Notes: generated by a model from the sequence alone, not told the origin. DNA of 64,000 nucleotides from Microbacterium sp. SY138 (GCF_039729145.1 NZ_CP155793.1:2976001-3040000); one strand, 5' to 3'; shown: positions 27,898 through 37,197, counted from the first letter of the stretch. A program made the numbers and translations.

Positions 27898-29088
27898 ATG
27901 CGAAGACGTCGATCCCTCACCGGCCGCGGTGCCGGAGCGCTCGTCGCCGCGCTCGGCTGCATGATCGCCGCGAACCTCCTCGGCACGCGCGTCCTGCTCT
28001 ACATCGGCGTGCTGCTCGCGGCCGTCACGCTCTTCTCCCTCATCGCGGTGCGATTGCCACGACGATCCGGAACGGTCACCCGCCAGATCTCGACCGATCT
28101 GCTGACCGTGTCCGAGACGTCACGAGTGACGGTGCGGTTCTCGCTGCGAGCGATCCGGGTGCCGCGGGGGCTCTGGCACGATGTGCTCCCCGACGCGGTC
28201 TCCGGAGACTCCGGCGGTGAGTATCCCCCCGAGACCGGCCAGCTGACGTACCTCATCACCGGTGTTCGACGCGGCGTCTGGCCCCTCGGGCCGCTGATGC
28301 TGCGCACAGTCGACCCGTTCGGTCTGGCGCAGCGCGAGCAGGCATTCGGCGAGACGAGGAGCGTGACGGTCGTTCCCGAGGTGTTCGCGCTCGCCCCGCT
28401 GGCCGTGCGTGTCGGTGCCGCCGGCGGCACCGCGCACACCTCCTCCACCCGGCTCGGGCAGGGAAGCGACAACCTCTCGCCCCGCGGATACATCCCGGGC
28501 GACTCGATGCGCCGTATCCACTGGCGGGCGACCGCGCATCGCGGTCAGTTGATGGTGCGTCAGGAAGAGGAGGAGTCCAGCCCCGACGCAGTGGTCGTGC
28601 TCGACCGCAGCGGGCGCCGCTGGGACGCACCGGGCACCGACGAGGATCCCGCCTTCGAAGCAGCGGTCTCCCTGTGCGCCTCCGCGGCCGTGCACCTCGC
28701 ATCGGAGGGGTACAGCGTCGACGTTCTCGACAGCGCAGGAACGCTGCTCGGCGCGCTTCGCGGGCATGAAGACGATCGCGACGGTCTGCTCGCTGCGCTC
28801 GCGACGGTCACCCCGCGCGGAGAGAGCCGTGACCTGATGGCGCTCGTCGGCGGCACCCCGCCCGGTCCGCTCGTCTACATCACGGGCCGCCTCGACGAGG
28901 AGGATGCGGCCCTGCTGCGTTCAGCAGGTGCCGCTGCACCGATGCTGTTCAGCACAGAGCTGCTCCCCGGCGCCACCGAGGCCTCCGTCCGCCATGGATG
29001 GACGGTGGCCCCACTCGGGGACGACATCCCCGCGGCGTGGGAAGACGCCGTCTCGGCCCGGATCGGGGTCGGCGATGTTCCGCGCTGA
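27898..29088 (+). CDS. DUF58 membrane protein
   Basis: A 396-residue protein with two N-terminal transmembrane segments (residues about 10-45) and a large domain with the DUF58 signature DNLSPRGYIPGDSMRRIHWRATAHRGQLMVRQEEEE followed here only in part: the key block is RGYIPGDSMRRIHW near residue 200. A von Willebrand-like DAVVVLDRSG strand follows. It is the standard partner of MoxR. Eleven bases separate it from moxR and its end overlaps the next gene by 14 bases, so stoichiometry is probably coupled. Confidence 0.9.
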   Translation: MRRRRSLTGRGAGALVAALGCMIAANLLGTRVLLYIGVLLAAVTLFSLIAVRLPRRSGTVTRQISTDLLTVSETSRVTVRFSLRAIRVPRGLWHDVLPDAVSGDSGGEYPPETGQLTYLITGVRRGVWPLGPLMLRTVDPFGLAQREQAFGETRSVTVVPEVFALAPLAVRVGAAGGTAHTSSTRLGQGSDNLSPRGYIPGDSMRRIHWRATAHRGQLMVRQEEEESSPDAVVVLDRSGRRWDAPGTDEDPAFEAAVSLCASAAVHLASEGYSVDVLDSAGTLLGALRGHEDDRDGLLAALATVTPRGESRDLMALVGGTPPGPLVYITGRLDEEDAALLRSAGAAAPMLFSTELLPGATEASVRHGWTVAPLGDDIPAAWEDAVSARIGVGDVPR

Positions 29089-31342
29089 GCAGGCCCCGCC
29101 GGCGCCGACCGTCGCCACGCGCAGGCCGGCCTTCTGGCACCGCGACCACGAGGAGCCGGCCGGCATCGTCGGCCCCGGCGCACTCGCGGCGATGGCGGCG
29201 CTCACGGCGATGTGGCCGTTCACCTCGGTGATCGGCCCCGGGGCGTGGTCCTTCACCGTGATCGCCGTGATCGTCGCCGTGGCGGGCACCGGGATGCTGA
29301 CGCGACACCTGCTGCGGCGACGAGCGGCGTGGGCGCAGGACATCGTCACCTTCGCCGTGCAGATCGTGGTCGCCATCGCCGTCGTGACGCTGCTCGTGGC
29401 CGGCGACACCGCCATCTTCGGGATCGTCCCGACATCGGCGACGCTGACGCTGTTCGGCGTGCTCGGGGCCTCCGCCGTCGAGGCCGTGGTGTTCGGATCC
29501 GCGCCGTTGGATCCCTCCCCCGGCCTCGCTGCGGTGATGGGCATCGGCTTCGCGGTCGTCGCGATCCTCCTCGACCATCTCGTCGCGCATCGTTCGGCCG
29601 TGCTGGCCGTCCTCTTGACCGGCGTCATCGGCGCCGTGCCGATGATCGTCACGCTCGGCGACACGAACGTGGCCTGGTTCCTGCTCTTCGGCGTGGTCGC
29701 CCTGCTCCTCCTCCGCTACACCGCACGCTGGCATCCGGAATCCCCGCGCCGCTCGTCGACGTCGTTGGCCGTCGCGCTCGGAGCCGCCGCGCTGGCGACG
29801 ACAGTGGCCATCGCGCCGATGCTGCCCGTCACCGCGAGCCTCGCCGGCAACGGGGTCGGCGTCACGGTCGACGCCTCGCTGCGTCTCGGAGACGACCTGC
29901 GCCAGCCCAATCCGGTCGAAGTCCTCACCGTTGCCGCGAAAGGCGACACTGCACCGTACCTGCGTCTGACCACGCTCTCGCGCTTCGACGGCCGCGTCTG
30001 GCAGCCGGACGACGGCGACCTGCAGGCGCAGAACGACGGATTCGGTCCCCCGGAATGGGGCGAGGACATCGCGACGGAAGAACAGAACACCTCCATCCGC
30101 GTGCTGCGGATGTCGAGTTCCTGGCTCCCTGTGCCCTATCCCGCCACCGCCGTGCAGGGACTCAGCAATGCCTGGAGGATCGCCCCCGAGAATCGCACGC
30201 TGTACTCCCGTGGCGCGGACGCCGTCGGGAACGACTACACGGTCACGTCGTCGAGATTGATCCCCACCCTCGAGCAGATCCGCGCGATCGATGCCGCCGC
30301 CCCCGTCGTCGATCCCGATGCCGAACCGGTCGAGCTCCCCGGGATCATCGGTGAGCTCGCGGACGACGTGACAGCGGCGGCGAGCACCGACTACGACCGG
30401 CTCATCGCGCTGCAGAACTGGTTCCGCTCGCAGTTCGCCTACTCGCTGGAGACCCCGGTGGAGGAAGGCTTCGACGGCACCGGGGCGGAAGCCGTCGCGG
30501 AGTTCCTCGAGGCGCGGTCGGGATACTGCGTCCATTTCGCGGGGGCGTTCGCGTTGATGGCGGAGAGCCTGGGCATGCAGGTGCGCATCGTCGTCGGATA
30601 CCTTCCCGGTTCGCTGACCGACGAGAAGCGCGGCAGCGAGTCGGTGTTCTCCGTGACCAGCGACCGGCTGCACTCCTGGCCGGAGGTGCTGTTCCCCGGT
30701 ATCGGATGGGTTCCGTTCGAGCCCACCGCGTCGCTGGGTGTGCCCACCGCCTTCCGCCCCGGAGCGACGCAGGGCGGAGGTTCCGGAAGCCCGTCCGCCC
30801 CGGCCCCGACCACGGCACCGCAGGCCGAGCAGACCTCGGGTCCCGAGATCGACCGCAACGATGCCGGCGGCGACGCGGCCAGCGGCGACGATCTGCGCCG
30901 CCTCGACCCGACGCCGGTGGTCTTCACAGCCGTCGGCATCGTCGTGCTGCTCCTGCTTCCCGCACTGATCCGGCTCGTGGAACGCCGAGCGCGGCTGAAC
31001 AGGGCACGTCGAGGAGATTCCGCTGCGGCATGGGCGGAACTCCGAGACACCCTGATCGACCTGCAGATCCCGGTGTCCGACGCCGACACGCCACGCACGC
31101 GCGCGGCAGGACTGGTGCGCGAGCACGATGTCGGCGTCGAGGCGATGGGACGTCTGACGGATGCGGTCGAACGTGCGAACTACGCCCGCTCCGTCGATGC
31201 ATCCGACGATCTCGCCGAGCCGTTGGGCGACGTTCTCACGAGCCTGCGGCAGAGCGCCGATCGGGCCACCAGGGTGCGGGCCGTGCTGATCCCGCGTTCC
31301 CTGTACGCCCCGAGAGCCGCCGAGCCCGGTGTGACGATCTGA
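29075..31342 (+). CDS. Transglutaminase-like membrane protein (TglA type)
   Basis: A 755-residue protein. Six or so transmembrane helices fill residues 30-260, then an extracytoplasmic region with a transglutaminase-like core: Cys in RSGYCVHFAGAFALMAESLG, His in DRLHSWPEVLFPGIGW and the PFEPT end. A Pro/Thr/Gly-rich linker, a single helix (VFTAVGIVVLLLLPALI) and a cytoplasmic DUF4129-like tail follow. The MoxR-DUF58-transglutaminase trio is widespread in Actinobacteria and thought to act at the cell surface; the crosslinked or cleaved target is unknown. The start overlaps DUF58 by 14 bases. Confidence 0.9.
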   Translation: MFRAEQAPPAPTVATRRPAFWHRDHEEPAGIVGPGALAAMAALTAMWPFTSVIGPGAWSFTVIAVIVAVAGTGMLTRHLLRRRAAWAQDIVTFAVQIVVAIAVVTLLVAGDTAIFGIVPTSATLTLFGVLGASAVEAVVFGSAPLDPSPGLAAVMGIGFAVVAILLDHLVAHRSAVLAVLLTGVIGAVPMIVTLGDTNVAWFLLFGVVALLLLRYTARWHPESPRRSSTSLAVALGAAALATTVAIAPMLPVTASLAGNGVGVTVDASLRLGDDLRQPNPVEVLTVAAKGDTAPYLRLTTLSRFDGRVWQPDDGDLQAQNDGFGPPEWGEDIATEEQNTSIRVLRMSSSWLPVPYPATAVQGLSNAWRIAPENRTLYSRGADAVGNDYTVTSSRLIPTLEQIRAIDAAAPVVDPDAEPVELPGIIGELADDVTAAASTDYDRLIALQNWFRSQFAYSLETPVEEGFDGTGAEAVAEFLEARSGYCVHFAGAFALMAESLGMQVRIVVGYLPGSLTDEKRGSESVFSVTSDRLHSWPEVLFPGIGWVPFEPTASLGVPTAFRPGATQGGGSGSPSAPAPTTAPQAEQTSGPEIDRNDAGGDAASGDDLRRLDPTPVVFTAVGIVVLLLLPALIRLVERRARLNRARRGDSAAAWAELRDTLIDLQIPVSDADTPRTRAAGLVREHDVGVEAMGRLTDAVERANYARSVDASDDLAEPLGDVLTSLRQSADRATRVRAVLIPRSLYAPRAAEPGVTI

Positions 31343-31346
31343 CCCG

Positions 31347-32237
31347 TCAGGCAGCGTGAGAGGTGCAGGGCACAGCGCCGCACTCCTCGCACACCACGAA
31401 CTGCGATCGGCACGAGAGATCGGGGCAGTTCGCGGTGCGCTTGGTCGCTGCCCCGCATCCGACGCATTCTCCGATGACCGCGGCATGGTCGGAGAAGTCC
31501 ACGGAGCCCCGGCCGTCGAAGACGTAGAGCGATCCGTCCCACAGGCCGTCGTCGCCGTACTTCTCGCCGTATCGGACGATGCCGCCCTCGAGCTGGTAGA
31601 CCTCACCGAACCCGCGGGCGGTCATCAGACTCGACAGCACCTCGCAGCGGATGCCGCCGGTGCAGTACGTGACCACGGGCTTGCCCTTGAGGTCGTCGTA
31701 GACGCCCGAATCGAGAAGCTCGACGAAATCCCTGGTCGTCTCGGTGTCGGGGACGACCGCGCCACGGAAGCGTCCGATCTGCGCTTCGAGCGCGTTCCGA
31801 CCGTCGAAGAACACCACATCGTCGCCGCGTTCGTCGATCAGACCGTGCAGTTCTTCGGGCGTCAGACGCGTGCCGCCGCCGACGACGCCGTTCTCGTCGA
31901 CGCGGAGCTCACCCGGCGCGCCGAACGACACGATCTCGTCGCGCACCTTGACGCTGAGTTTGGGGAAGTCGAGGCTGCGTCCCTCGGCGTCCACACCGGT
32001 CCCCTCGCTCCATTTGATGTCGGCGTCGGCGAACGGACGGTACGAGCGGAACGAGCGCAGCCATTTCTTCAGCGCGCCGATGTCGCCGCCGAGGGTGCCG
32101 TTGATGCCGTCCTTCGAGATGAGCAGACGTCCGCGCAGTCCGAGCGCCTCACCGAGGTCTCGCTGCCAGACGCGGATGGCATCGGGGTCGGCGAGAGGAG
32201 TGAAGGCGTAGAAGAGGACGATCTTGGGTGTTGCCAC
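31347..32237 (-). CDS. trhO: tRNA uridine-34 hydroxylase TrhO (rhodanese domain)
   Basis: A 296-residue TrhO/YceA-type protein. The N-terminal acylphosphatase-like part has [12 protein letters not shown], the rhodanese domain holds the active-site Cys192 in [10 protein letters not shown], and a C-terminal zinc-ribbon-like tail has paired cysteines (ECVGCG, CPDLSC, CEEC). TrhO hydroxylates U34 of certain tRNAs on the way to 5-methoxyuridine or cmo5U. It converges on the transglutaminase gene with only 4 bases between. Confidence 0.93.
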   Translation of the reverse strand: MATPKIVLFYAFTPLADPDAIRVWQRDLGEALGLRGRLLISKDGINGTLGGDIGALKKWLRSFRSYRPFADADIKWSEGTGVDAEGRSLDFPKLSVKVRDEIVSFGAPGELRVDENGVVGGGTRLTPEELHGLIDERGDDVVFFDGRNALEAQIGRFRGAVVPDTETTRDFVELLDSGVYDDLKGKPVVTYCTGGIRCEVLSSLMTARGFGEVYQLEGGIVRYGEKYGDDGLWDGSLYVFDGRGSVDFSDHAAVIGECVGCGAATKRTANCPDLSCRSQFVVCEECGAVPCTSHAA

Positions 32238-32246
32238 CTAGGGATC

Positions 32247-33008
32247 CTACGTCGTCTCCGCGCCGACATCACGCTTCATGAAAGCCGCTCCCCCGGCGAG
32301 GAGCGCGGCGAGCACCCAGCCTGCGGTCGCCCAGAGCGCCAGGGAGCTCTCGAGAAGATCGTTCGGCGGGATGCCCATGGCTGACACGTCGAATCCGAGG
32401 GCTCGGAGCATCACGAGGGGCGGGAGATAGCCGGCGCCGGAGCTCCAGAACATCGTGAGGAGCAGCGCCCCGCTCATCGACATCGACACCACGAAGAGAG
32501 CGACGAGATGAACCTGTACGACGACTCCCAGCCCCATCCCCCAGAGCCCGGCGACCGCCCCGAGGGCGAGAGTCGATGCCACAGTCGCTCCATCGAGGGT
32601 CGCTCCATCGAGGGTCGCACCGCCCCGGGACACGTTCAGCGCGATCTGCCCGACGACGACGACGGTGAGCGCCACGATCGCCCCTCCCAGAGCGGCCGTC
32701 GGCATCCTGGCGACGAAGATCGTCCACCGGGGCAGCATCATCAGACGTTGCGCGATGACACCGTCCCGGCGGTCGATCGTGTATCGGAAGGAGCCGTAGA
32801 CCGCCGCGAGGACCGCTCCGTACGTCGCGAGCACGACGGTGAAGGACTCGGCGAACGCGGATCGGACGCCCGCCGGGGCCTCCGCGAGGTCGGGCGGAAT
32901 ACTCGTCGCCACGGCGAGCGACATCAGCAGCGCCGCTGCCAGCATCCCGAGGAGGACCACGTCACCGGCGAAGCTGCGCGCCTGCGCGCGAAGCGCCCGG
33001 CCGATCAC
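32247..33008 (-). CDS. Daptide cluster ABC transporter permease 2
   Basis: A 253-residue membrane protein with about six hydrophobic segments, resembling ABC-2 type permeases of bacteriocin self-immunity/export systems. The GTG at 33008 overlaps the stop of permease 1 (GTGA). A perfect 15-base tandem duplication (32584-32613) encodes LDGATLDGAT inside a loop between helices. As last gene of the daptide operon it is expected to export the mature peptides or protect the producer; which of the two is not decidable from sequence. Confidence 0.8.
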   Translation of the reverse strand: MIGRALRAQARSFAGDVVLLGMLAAALLMSLAVATSIPPDLAEAPAGVRSAFAESFTVVLATYGAVLAAVYGSFRYTIDRRDGVIAQRLMMLPRWTIFVARMPTAALGGAIVALTVVVVGQIALNVSRGGATLDGATLDGATVASTLALGAVAGLWGMGLGVVVQVHLVALFVVSMSMSGALLLTMFWSSGAGYLPPLVMLRALGFDVSAMGIPPNDLLESSLALWATAGWVLAALLAGGAAFMKRDVGAETT

Positions 33009-33733
33009 GCGGCTCCCCGACGTCCCCTGAACCAGGCGATCACGACGAGAGCTGCGGCCCAGACGAGCCCGACACCGAGTGCGGGCGCGAACTCGAGCAG
33101 TCGCCCCTGGTAGCCGGGAACACCCAGCGCGGCGAGTGCCAATCCGGGCGAGAACTTCGCCACCTCCGGCGCCGTGCGCACGAGTGCGAGCTCCACGACC
33201 ATCGGAAAGATGAGGACGATACCTGCCGTCAGGTAGTAGTTGCGGGTGATCCAGCCGACAGACACTCCGATCAGTGCACCGAGGACCGTGCCGGCCAGCG
33301 CGCCGGCATACAGCTGCCACGACTCCGGTGTGAGAGCGAGCGCCAGTCCGTTCCGGATCAGGATCACGGAGATGCCCCCTGTCCAGAGGACGAAGATGCA
33401 CACCGACAGCGCGACGGCGGCCAACACCGCCGCGACGAGCTTTCCCCCGAAGGCGCGACGGAAGCCGACCCCGGTGAGCGTTCTGTCCATCGAGCCGTAG
33501 TAGTACTCCCGCGTGACGGAGTACGCACCGACGAACGCCGCGGAGACGACCGACCACGCGAGCGGCTCCAGCAGGCGCGCGGTGGCCGTGCCGGGATCGA
33601 CACCGGCGAACTCGAAGCGGGAACCGTCGGAGACGAGCACGAATACCGGCATGAGCAGGGCCACGAGATAGACCGGCAGGACGGAGAGTCCGCTCAGTGC
33701 ACGCAGCGCTTCGCTGCGGATCGCGTTCCTCAT
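33005..33733 (-). CDS. Daptide cluster ABC transporter permease 1
   Basis: A 242-residue ABC-2 type permease with about six transmembrane helices; a loop reads SVTREYYYGSMDRTLTGVG, an amphipathic coupling helix usual in this family. Start MRNAIRSEALRALSG at 33733 overlaps the ATPase stop (ATGA). Paired with permease 2 to form the channel of an ABC exporter in the daptide operon. Longer in-frame starts lie inside the ATPase gene and are rejected. Confidence 0.8.
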   Translation of the reverse strand: MRNAIRSEALRALSGLSVLPVYLVALLMPVFVLVSDGSRFEFAGVDPGTATARLLEPLAWSVVSAAFVGAYSVTREYYYGSMDRTLTGVGFRRAFGGKLVAAVLAAVALSVCIFVLWTGGISVILIRNGLALALTPESWQLYAGALAGTVLGALIGVSVGWITRNYYLTAGIVLIFPMVVELALVRTAPEVAKFSPGLALAALGVPGYQGRLLEFAPALGVGLVWAAALVVIAWFRGRRGAA

Positions 33734-34446
33734 GCTGCCGCTTTTCCCACGAGATCGAAGTACTGGCTCTCGAGGGAGTCGCCGTCGTCCGTGACGAGGT
33801 CGTGCAACCGCCCCGCGAAGAGTGCACGGCGCTTGATCACGACGACCTCGTCCACGAATTGCTCGAGTTCCGCCAGCTGATGGCTGGCGACCAGCACGGT
33901 GCCGCCGCGTTCGGCGAAGCTCCGCAGGAACCGGCGAAGCCACCGGATGCCGTCGGGGTCGAGCCCGTTCGCCGGCTCGTCCAGGATGAGCGTCCGGGGT
34001 GAACCCACAAGAGCGGTCGCCAACCCGAGCCTCTGTGCCATCCCCGTCGAGAACGTCTTCACGCGACGGTCGGCATCCGCTGCGAGCCCCACCTCCTGGA
34101 GCACCTCGTCGACACGGCCCCGGGGTGCGCCGGCCGCGAGGCGGGAGATCTCCAGGTGCCTTCTCGCTGTGATGCCCAGCTCGAAGCCGAACCCGTCCAT
34201 ATGAACGCCCACGTGCGATGCAGGGTTGTCGAGCGCGGAGAACGGCGCACCGTCGATGACGCTGTCGCCACCGGTCGGAGTGATCAACCCCACCAGTGCC
34301 CGCAGCGTCGTCGACTTTCCCGCCCCGTTCGGGCCGAGGAGTCCGACGACCGTCCCCCGCGGCACGTCGAACGACAGTTCCTCGACGGCCGTTCGGCGCC
34401 CGTACCTCTTCGTGAGTCCTCGGACTTCAATCGCGTGGTCGCTCAT
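33730..34446 (-). CDS. Daptide cluster ABC transporter ATPase
   Basis: A 238-residue ATP-binding protein: Walker A GPNGAGKST near residue 40, signature FSTGMAQRLGLA (a variant of LSGGQ), Walker B TLILDEPANGLDP and switch His in VLVASHQLAE. It belongs to the CcmA/BcrA-like group that drives two-permease exporters and antimicrobial-peptide immunity. ATG at 34446 follows a GAAGAGGAAGAG stretch suited to ribosome binding. Its 5' end overlaps the protease gene by 20 bases. Confidence 0.9.
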   Translation of the reverse strand: MSDHAIEVRGLTKRYGRRTAVEELSFDVPRGTVVGLLGPNGAGKSTTLRALVGLITPTGGDSVIDGAPFSALDNPASHVGVHMDGFGFELGITARRHLEISRLAAGAPRGRVDEVLQEVGLAADADRRVKTFSTGMAQRLGLATALVGSPRTLILDEPANGLDPDGIRWLRRFLRSFAERGGTVLVASHQLAELEQFVDEVVVIKRRALFAGRLHDLVTDDGDSLESQYFDLVGKAAA

Positions 34447-36163
34447 TCTCTTCCTCTTCTTCTCTCTCACCCTGAAGCGCTGTCAGCGGCAGCATCACGC
34501 CTCTCGCCCAGAGCGCCTGCCACAGGTCCGTCTCACCGAGCTCGACCCGCGCCTGCCCCGTCGGGGGCAGGCCGTCGCTCTTCCCGGCGACGAGCACCTC
34601 GGCGACGACCACCGCAGGGATCGCCACCCCATCCGCCGTCACGGGAAACAGCGCGTCGAGTGGCACCGTCGTCGGCGTCGGAGGCAGCGGCCTGGCTGTG
34701 CCCTCTCCCACCGGCACGTTCGCGACGATGCCACTGCTCATCAACACGACCGGGGCGCCCGCCGGCACCTCCGCCTCGGTGTCGGCGCCTGCGCCTGCGC
34801 CTGCTCCTGCTCCTGCTCCTGCGCGAAGGAGCATCACCCGGCCCCCGTCTACGGAGAAGCCGAGCGTGTCGGTGACGGGTACGCGGATGAGGGCTCCGGC
34901 GGTCACGATGCTCGCGACCACCACCGCCCCGACGCACACGAACCGGAGCCGGGAGACACCCGAGCGGAGGACTCGCCGCAGGGCTTTCGCCAGCAGAGCC
35001 ACACCGACGAGGACGACGACGGCTTCCAACGCGACCACCAGCAGGCCGAGGACCGGTCCTCCTCCGGCGAGCGCTTGAGCGGTGCGTGCGACGGCGAACA
35101 CGACCATCACGACCGGGGCGGCAAGACTGGCGAGGCCGAACGGAACGCTCCACGCGGTGTCCAGGGCTCTGCCGATCCGCCGACCGCCGAACAGGAATCG
35201 GGTGAGGAAGTTCGAGGCGTCGCGGATGGCGCGTCCCCGGAGGTTCGGCTCGTCGAGCGCGCTCATGAGTGCGATGTACCCGTCGAACCGCACGAACGGG
35301 ATCAGGTTGACGATGACGACGGCGATGCAGGAGAGAGCGAGCAGCAGCATCGCCCTGTCGGTCTCCGGCTGCGGAAGCGCGAGAGCGGCGATGAGCGCGA
35401 CGGCGGCGATGACCGCATGCACTGCGGGGCCGGCCAACGCGATCGCCACGCGTTGCGATCTCTTCGGGAGGCGCCAGCCGTCGGTCACGTCCACGAAGAA
35501 CGCGGGGGTGAGGTAGAAGAGCATGAAGCCGGCACGACGGGGGCTCCCGCCGAAGCGGGCGAGGGTGAGTCCATGGGCGGCCTCATGGAGCAGCGTCGCG
35601 AGCGAGAGCACCGCGATCAGGATCAGCAGGCCGGTCAAGGGCATCGGCGTGGTCAGGACGCTCAGCAGGTCCCGCGCCTGAACGATGGCGGCCACGAGCC
35701 CTCCGCCGAGCAGCACCACCACCGATGCCAGGACCACCCGAGCCGGCAGCCGGACGATCACATGGTCCACGCGCCGGAAGAGGGCGGGAGCACGGAGCGT
35801 CGCGATCTGCAGGGTGAATGGCGGGCGGTAGGTCAGCCGCCCGGGCGGGAGGATCGCGTCGCCTCTCAGGAGTCCACTGGCGCGGAAGCGCTCGGCGAGG
35901 TCGAGGAAGTCCTCCAGCGATTCGGATGCGGCGAAGCGCAGGTGCAGGTCGCGGAGCGCGGTCTCGCCGTTCATCGCCGAGAGCAGGTCGGCGACCGACC
36001 GGGACACCCTCGACGACGGCACTCCGTGGATCGTCGCTATCCATGCCCTGTCGTCGGCCCCTTCCTCGAAAGCGACACCGGAGGCGAGGCTCGGGCATGC
36101 ATCGGCAGAGAGCCGAACCCTCGCGCGGGAGCCGCGTCGACGCGGGGAGTCAGCCGGTGGCAT
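34427..36163 (-). CDS. mpaP: Daptide biosynthesis intramembrane metalloprotease (M50)
   Basis: A 578-residue polytopic membrane protein of peptidase family M50. The zinc site HEAAH is at residues 193-197 and the second-ligand loop reads NLIPFVRFDGY. Residues 20-110 are soluble and resemble the PqqD-like fold (SVADLLSAMNGETALRDLHLRF...RASGLLRGD). The expected role, from the described daptide pathway, is leader removal from the modified precursors at the membrane. Six hexanucleotide repeats (34785-34820) encode an Ala-Gly run near residue 450. The ATG overlaps the methyltransferase end by 14 bases. A longer upstream frame is rejected because it runs antisense-like through that gene. Confidence 0.87.
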   Translation of the reverse strand: MPPADSPRRRGSRARVRLSADACPSLASGVAFEEGADDRAWIATIHGVPSSRVSRSVADLLSAMNGETALRDLHLRFAASESLEDFLDLAERFRASGLLRGDAILPPGRLTYRPPFTLQIATLRAPALFRRVDHVIVRLPARVVLASVVVLLGGGLVAAIVQARDLLSVLTTPMPLTGLLILIAVLSLATLLHEAAHGLTLARFGGSPRRAGFMLFYLTPAFFVDVTDGWRLPKRSQRVAIALAGPAVHAVIAAVALIAALALPQPETDRAMLLLALSCIAVVIVNLIPFVRFDGYIALMSALDEPNLRGRAIRDASNFLTRFLFGGRRIGRALDTAWSVPFGLASLAAPVVMVVFAVARTAQALAGGGPVLGLLVVALEAVVVLVGVALLAKALRRVLRSGVSRLRFVCVGAVVVASIVTAGALIRVPVTDTLGFSVDGGRVMLLRAGAGAGAGAGAGADTEAEVPAGAPVVLMSSGIVANVPVGEGTARPLPPTPTTVPLDALFPVTADGVAIPAVVVAEVLVAGKSDGLPPTGQARVELGETDLWQALWARGVMLPLTALQGEREEEEENERPRD

Positions 36164-36977
36164 CGTCGTCCACCGTTCCCGAGGATCCCGCCCACGACGT
36201 CGTGAGCAGGAGGATCTCCACCCCGTGGTCGGTGCGGACGGGCGACACGGCAGGTGCCGCGAAGCCCGCGTCGACGAGCTCCCCGGCGAGGACGTCATGG
36301 CCGAGCACCTGTAGGCGGCTCGTGAGCACCGTCGCTTCGAGGCCGGCCGCGATGTCGGCGACGCGCACCCAGTTGACCACTCGCGCCGCTCCGCCGTCTT
36401 CCATCTGCTGCGCGAAGAGGTAGGTCTCTTCGCCCTGCGGACCGGGGACGCCGATCTCCTGCGTTCTCGACACCGCCAGGCTCTGCGCCGCCGCGCCTCC
36501 CGCGACGGTGAAGGCGAACACGCCTCCGGTGGCGAGGTGACGACGCACACTTCCGTACAGGAGCGAGCGGCCCACACGATCGAGCAACGTGATGGATGTG
36601 GCACCGATGATCACGAGACCGTATCGCCGCCCCAGGGAGAAGTCGCGCATGTCCGCCACGACGCACTCCACCGTCGATCGCGCAGGAAGCGCTCGACGCA
36701 GGTGGGAGAGCATGTCGTCGGAGAGATCGATCGCGGTGACCTCTCTTCCCGTTCTCACCAGCGGAACCGTCAACCTCCCGCCGCCCGCGGCGATGTCGAG
36801 GATGGGGTCGTCGGTCTTCCTCGCGAGCGCCAGCACCTCTCGAATCTCTGCACGGTCGGTACCGACCAATCGCTCATAGAAGTCGGTGCCCTCCCCGGAG
36901 TACAGATCCAGCTCCCGGGGAACCGCGCCCGCGGTCTCGAGCCGCGCCGATACTGCTTCGGTGATCAAACCGGACAT
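36150..36977 (-). CDS. mpaM: Daptide biosynthesis SAM-dependent methyltransferase
   Basis: A 275-residue class I methyltransferase with the SAM motif ILDIAAGGGRLTVPL near residue 60, an acidic ribose-binding end VTAIDLSDDML and an ECVVADMRDF adenine loop. In the daptide pathway this enzyme dimethylates the amine installed at the peptide C-terminus. It lies immediately downstream of the three precursor genes, separated by a stem-loop. The start ATG at 36977 has GAGAGG about 11 bases upstream, a rather long spacing, so the start is moderately certain. Confidence 0.87.
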   Translation of the reverse strand: MSGLITEAVSARLETAGAVPRELDLYSGEGTDFYERLVGTDRAEIREVLALARKTDDPILDIAAGGGRLTVPLVRTGREVTAIDLSDDMLSHLRRALPARSTVECVVADMRDFSLGRRYGLVIIGATSITLLDRVGRSLLYGSVRRHLATGGVFAFTVAGGAAAQSLAVSRTQEIGVPGPQGEETYLFAQQMEDGGAARVVNWVRVADIAAGLEATVLTSRLQVLGHDVLAGELVDAGFAAPAVSPVRTDHGVEILLLTTSWAGSSGTVDDDATG

Positions 36978-37005
36978 TCACACATCGCCTCTCAACGGGA
37001 GCGGT

Positions 37006-37038
37006 GGGGTGCGGACGGGCATGCTCCACCCGCACCCC
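37006..37038 (-). promoter_or_regulatory. Stem-loop between precursor genes and mpaM
   Basis: Nine-base perfect arms (ggggtgcgg 37006-37014 / ccgcacccc 37030-37038) with a 15-base loop start 5 bases after the last precursor stop codon. There is no T-run on the minus strand, so it looks more like an RNA-stabilising or leaky-termination hairpin than a full terminator. It could raise precursor mRNA relative to the enzymes downstream. Confidence 0.65.
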
Positions 37039-37043
37039 GGGGA

Positions 37044-37157
37044 TTAGGTTGCGATCGCTGCCGCGCCGCCGATGATGGCAATGATGTAGCTGGCGTGCTC
37101 CCACCATTCCAACGGTGCGTCGATCTGTTCGAGTTCCGTGAACTCCAGAGACGTCAT
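37044..37157 (-). CDS. mpaA3: Daptide precursor peptide 3 (37 residues)
   Basis: A 37-residue peptide read directly from the minus strand: ATG at 37157, TAA at 37044-37046. The leader holds SLEFTELEQIDAPLEWWE, and the hydrophobic C-terminal part is rich in Ile, Ala and Gly, ending AIAT with the C-terminal Thr that daptide enzymes convert to the dimethylated diamine. AAGGAGGTG lies about 10 bases before the ATG. Third in a set of three precursors that share the LEF-x-ELE leader motif. The predicted core is a short amphipathic or membrane-active helix; the cleavage site is not known from sequence. Confidence 0.9.
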   Translation of the reverse strand: MTSLEFTELEQIDAPLEWWEHASYIIAIIGGAAAIAT

Positions 37158-37197
37158 CTGCAATCTGCACCTCCTTCTCGAGCTGTCGGTCGCCGCC

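Noticed and set aside
28949..31606. Open minus-strand frame of 885 codons opposite the transglutaminase gene
   Set aside because: Charged, repetitive translation without domains; the plus-strand protein is convincing.
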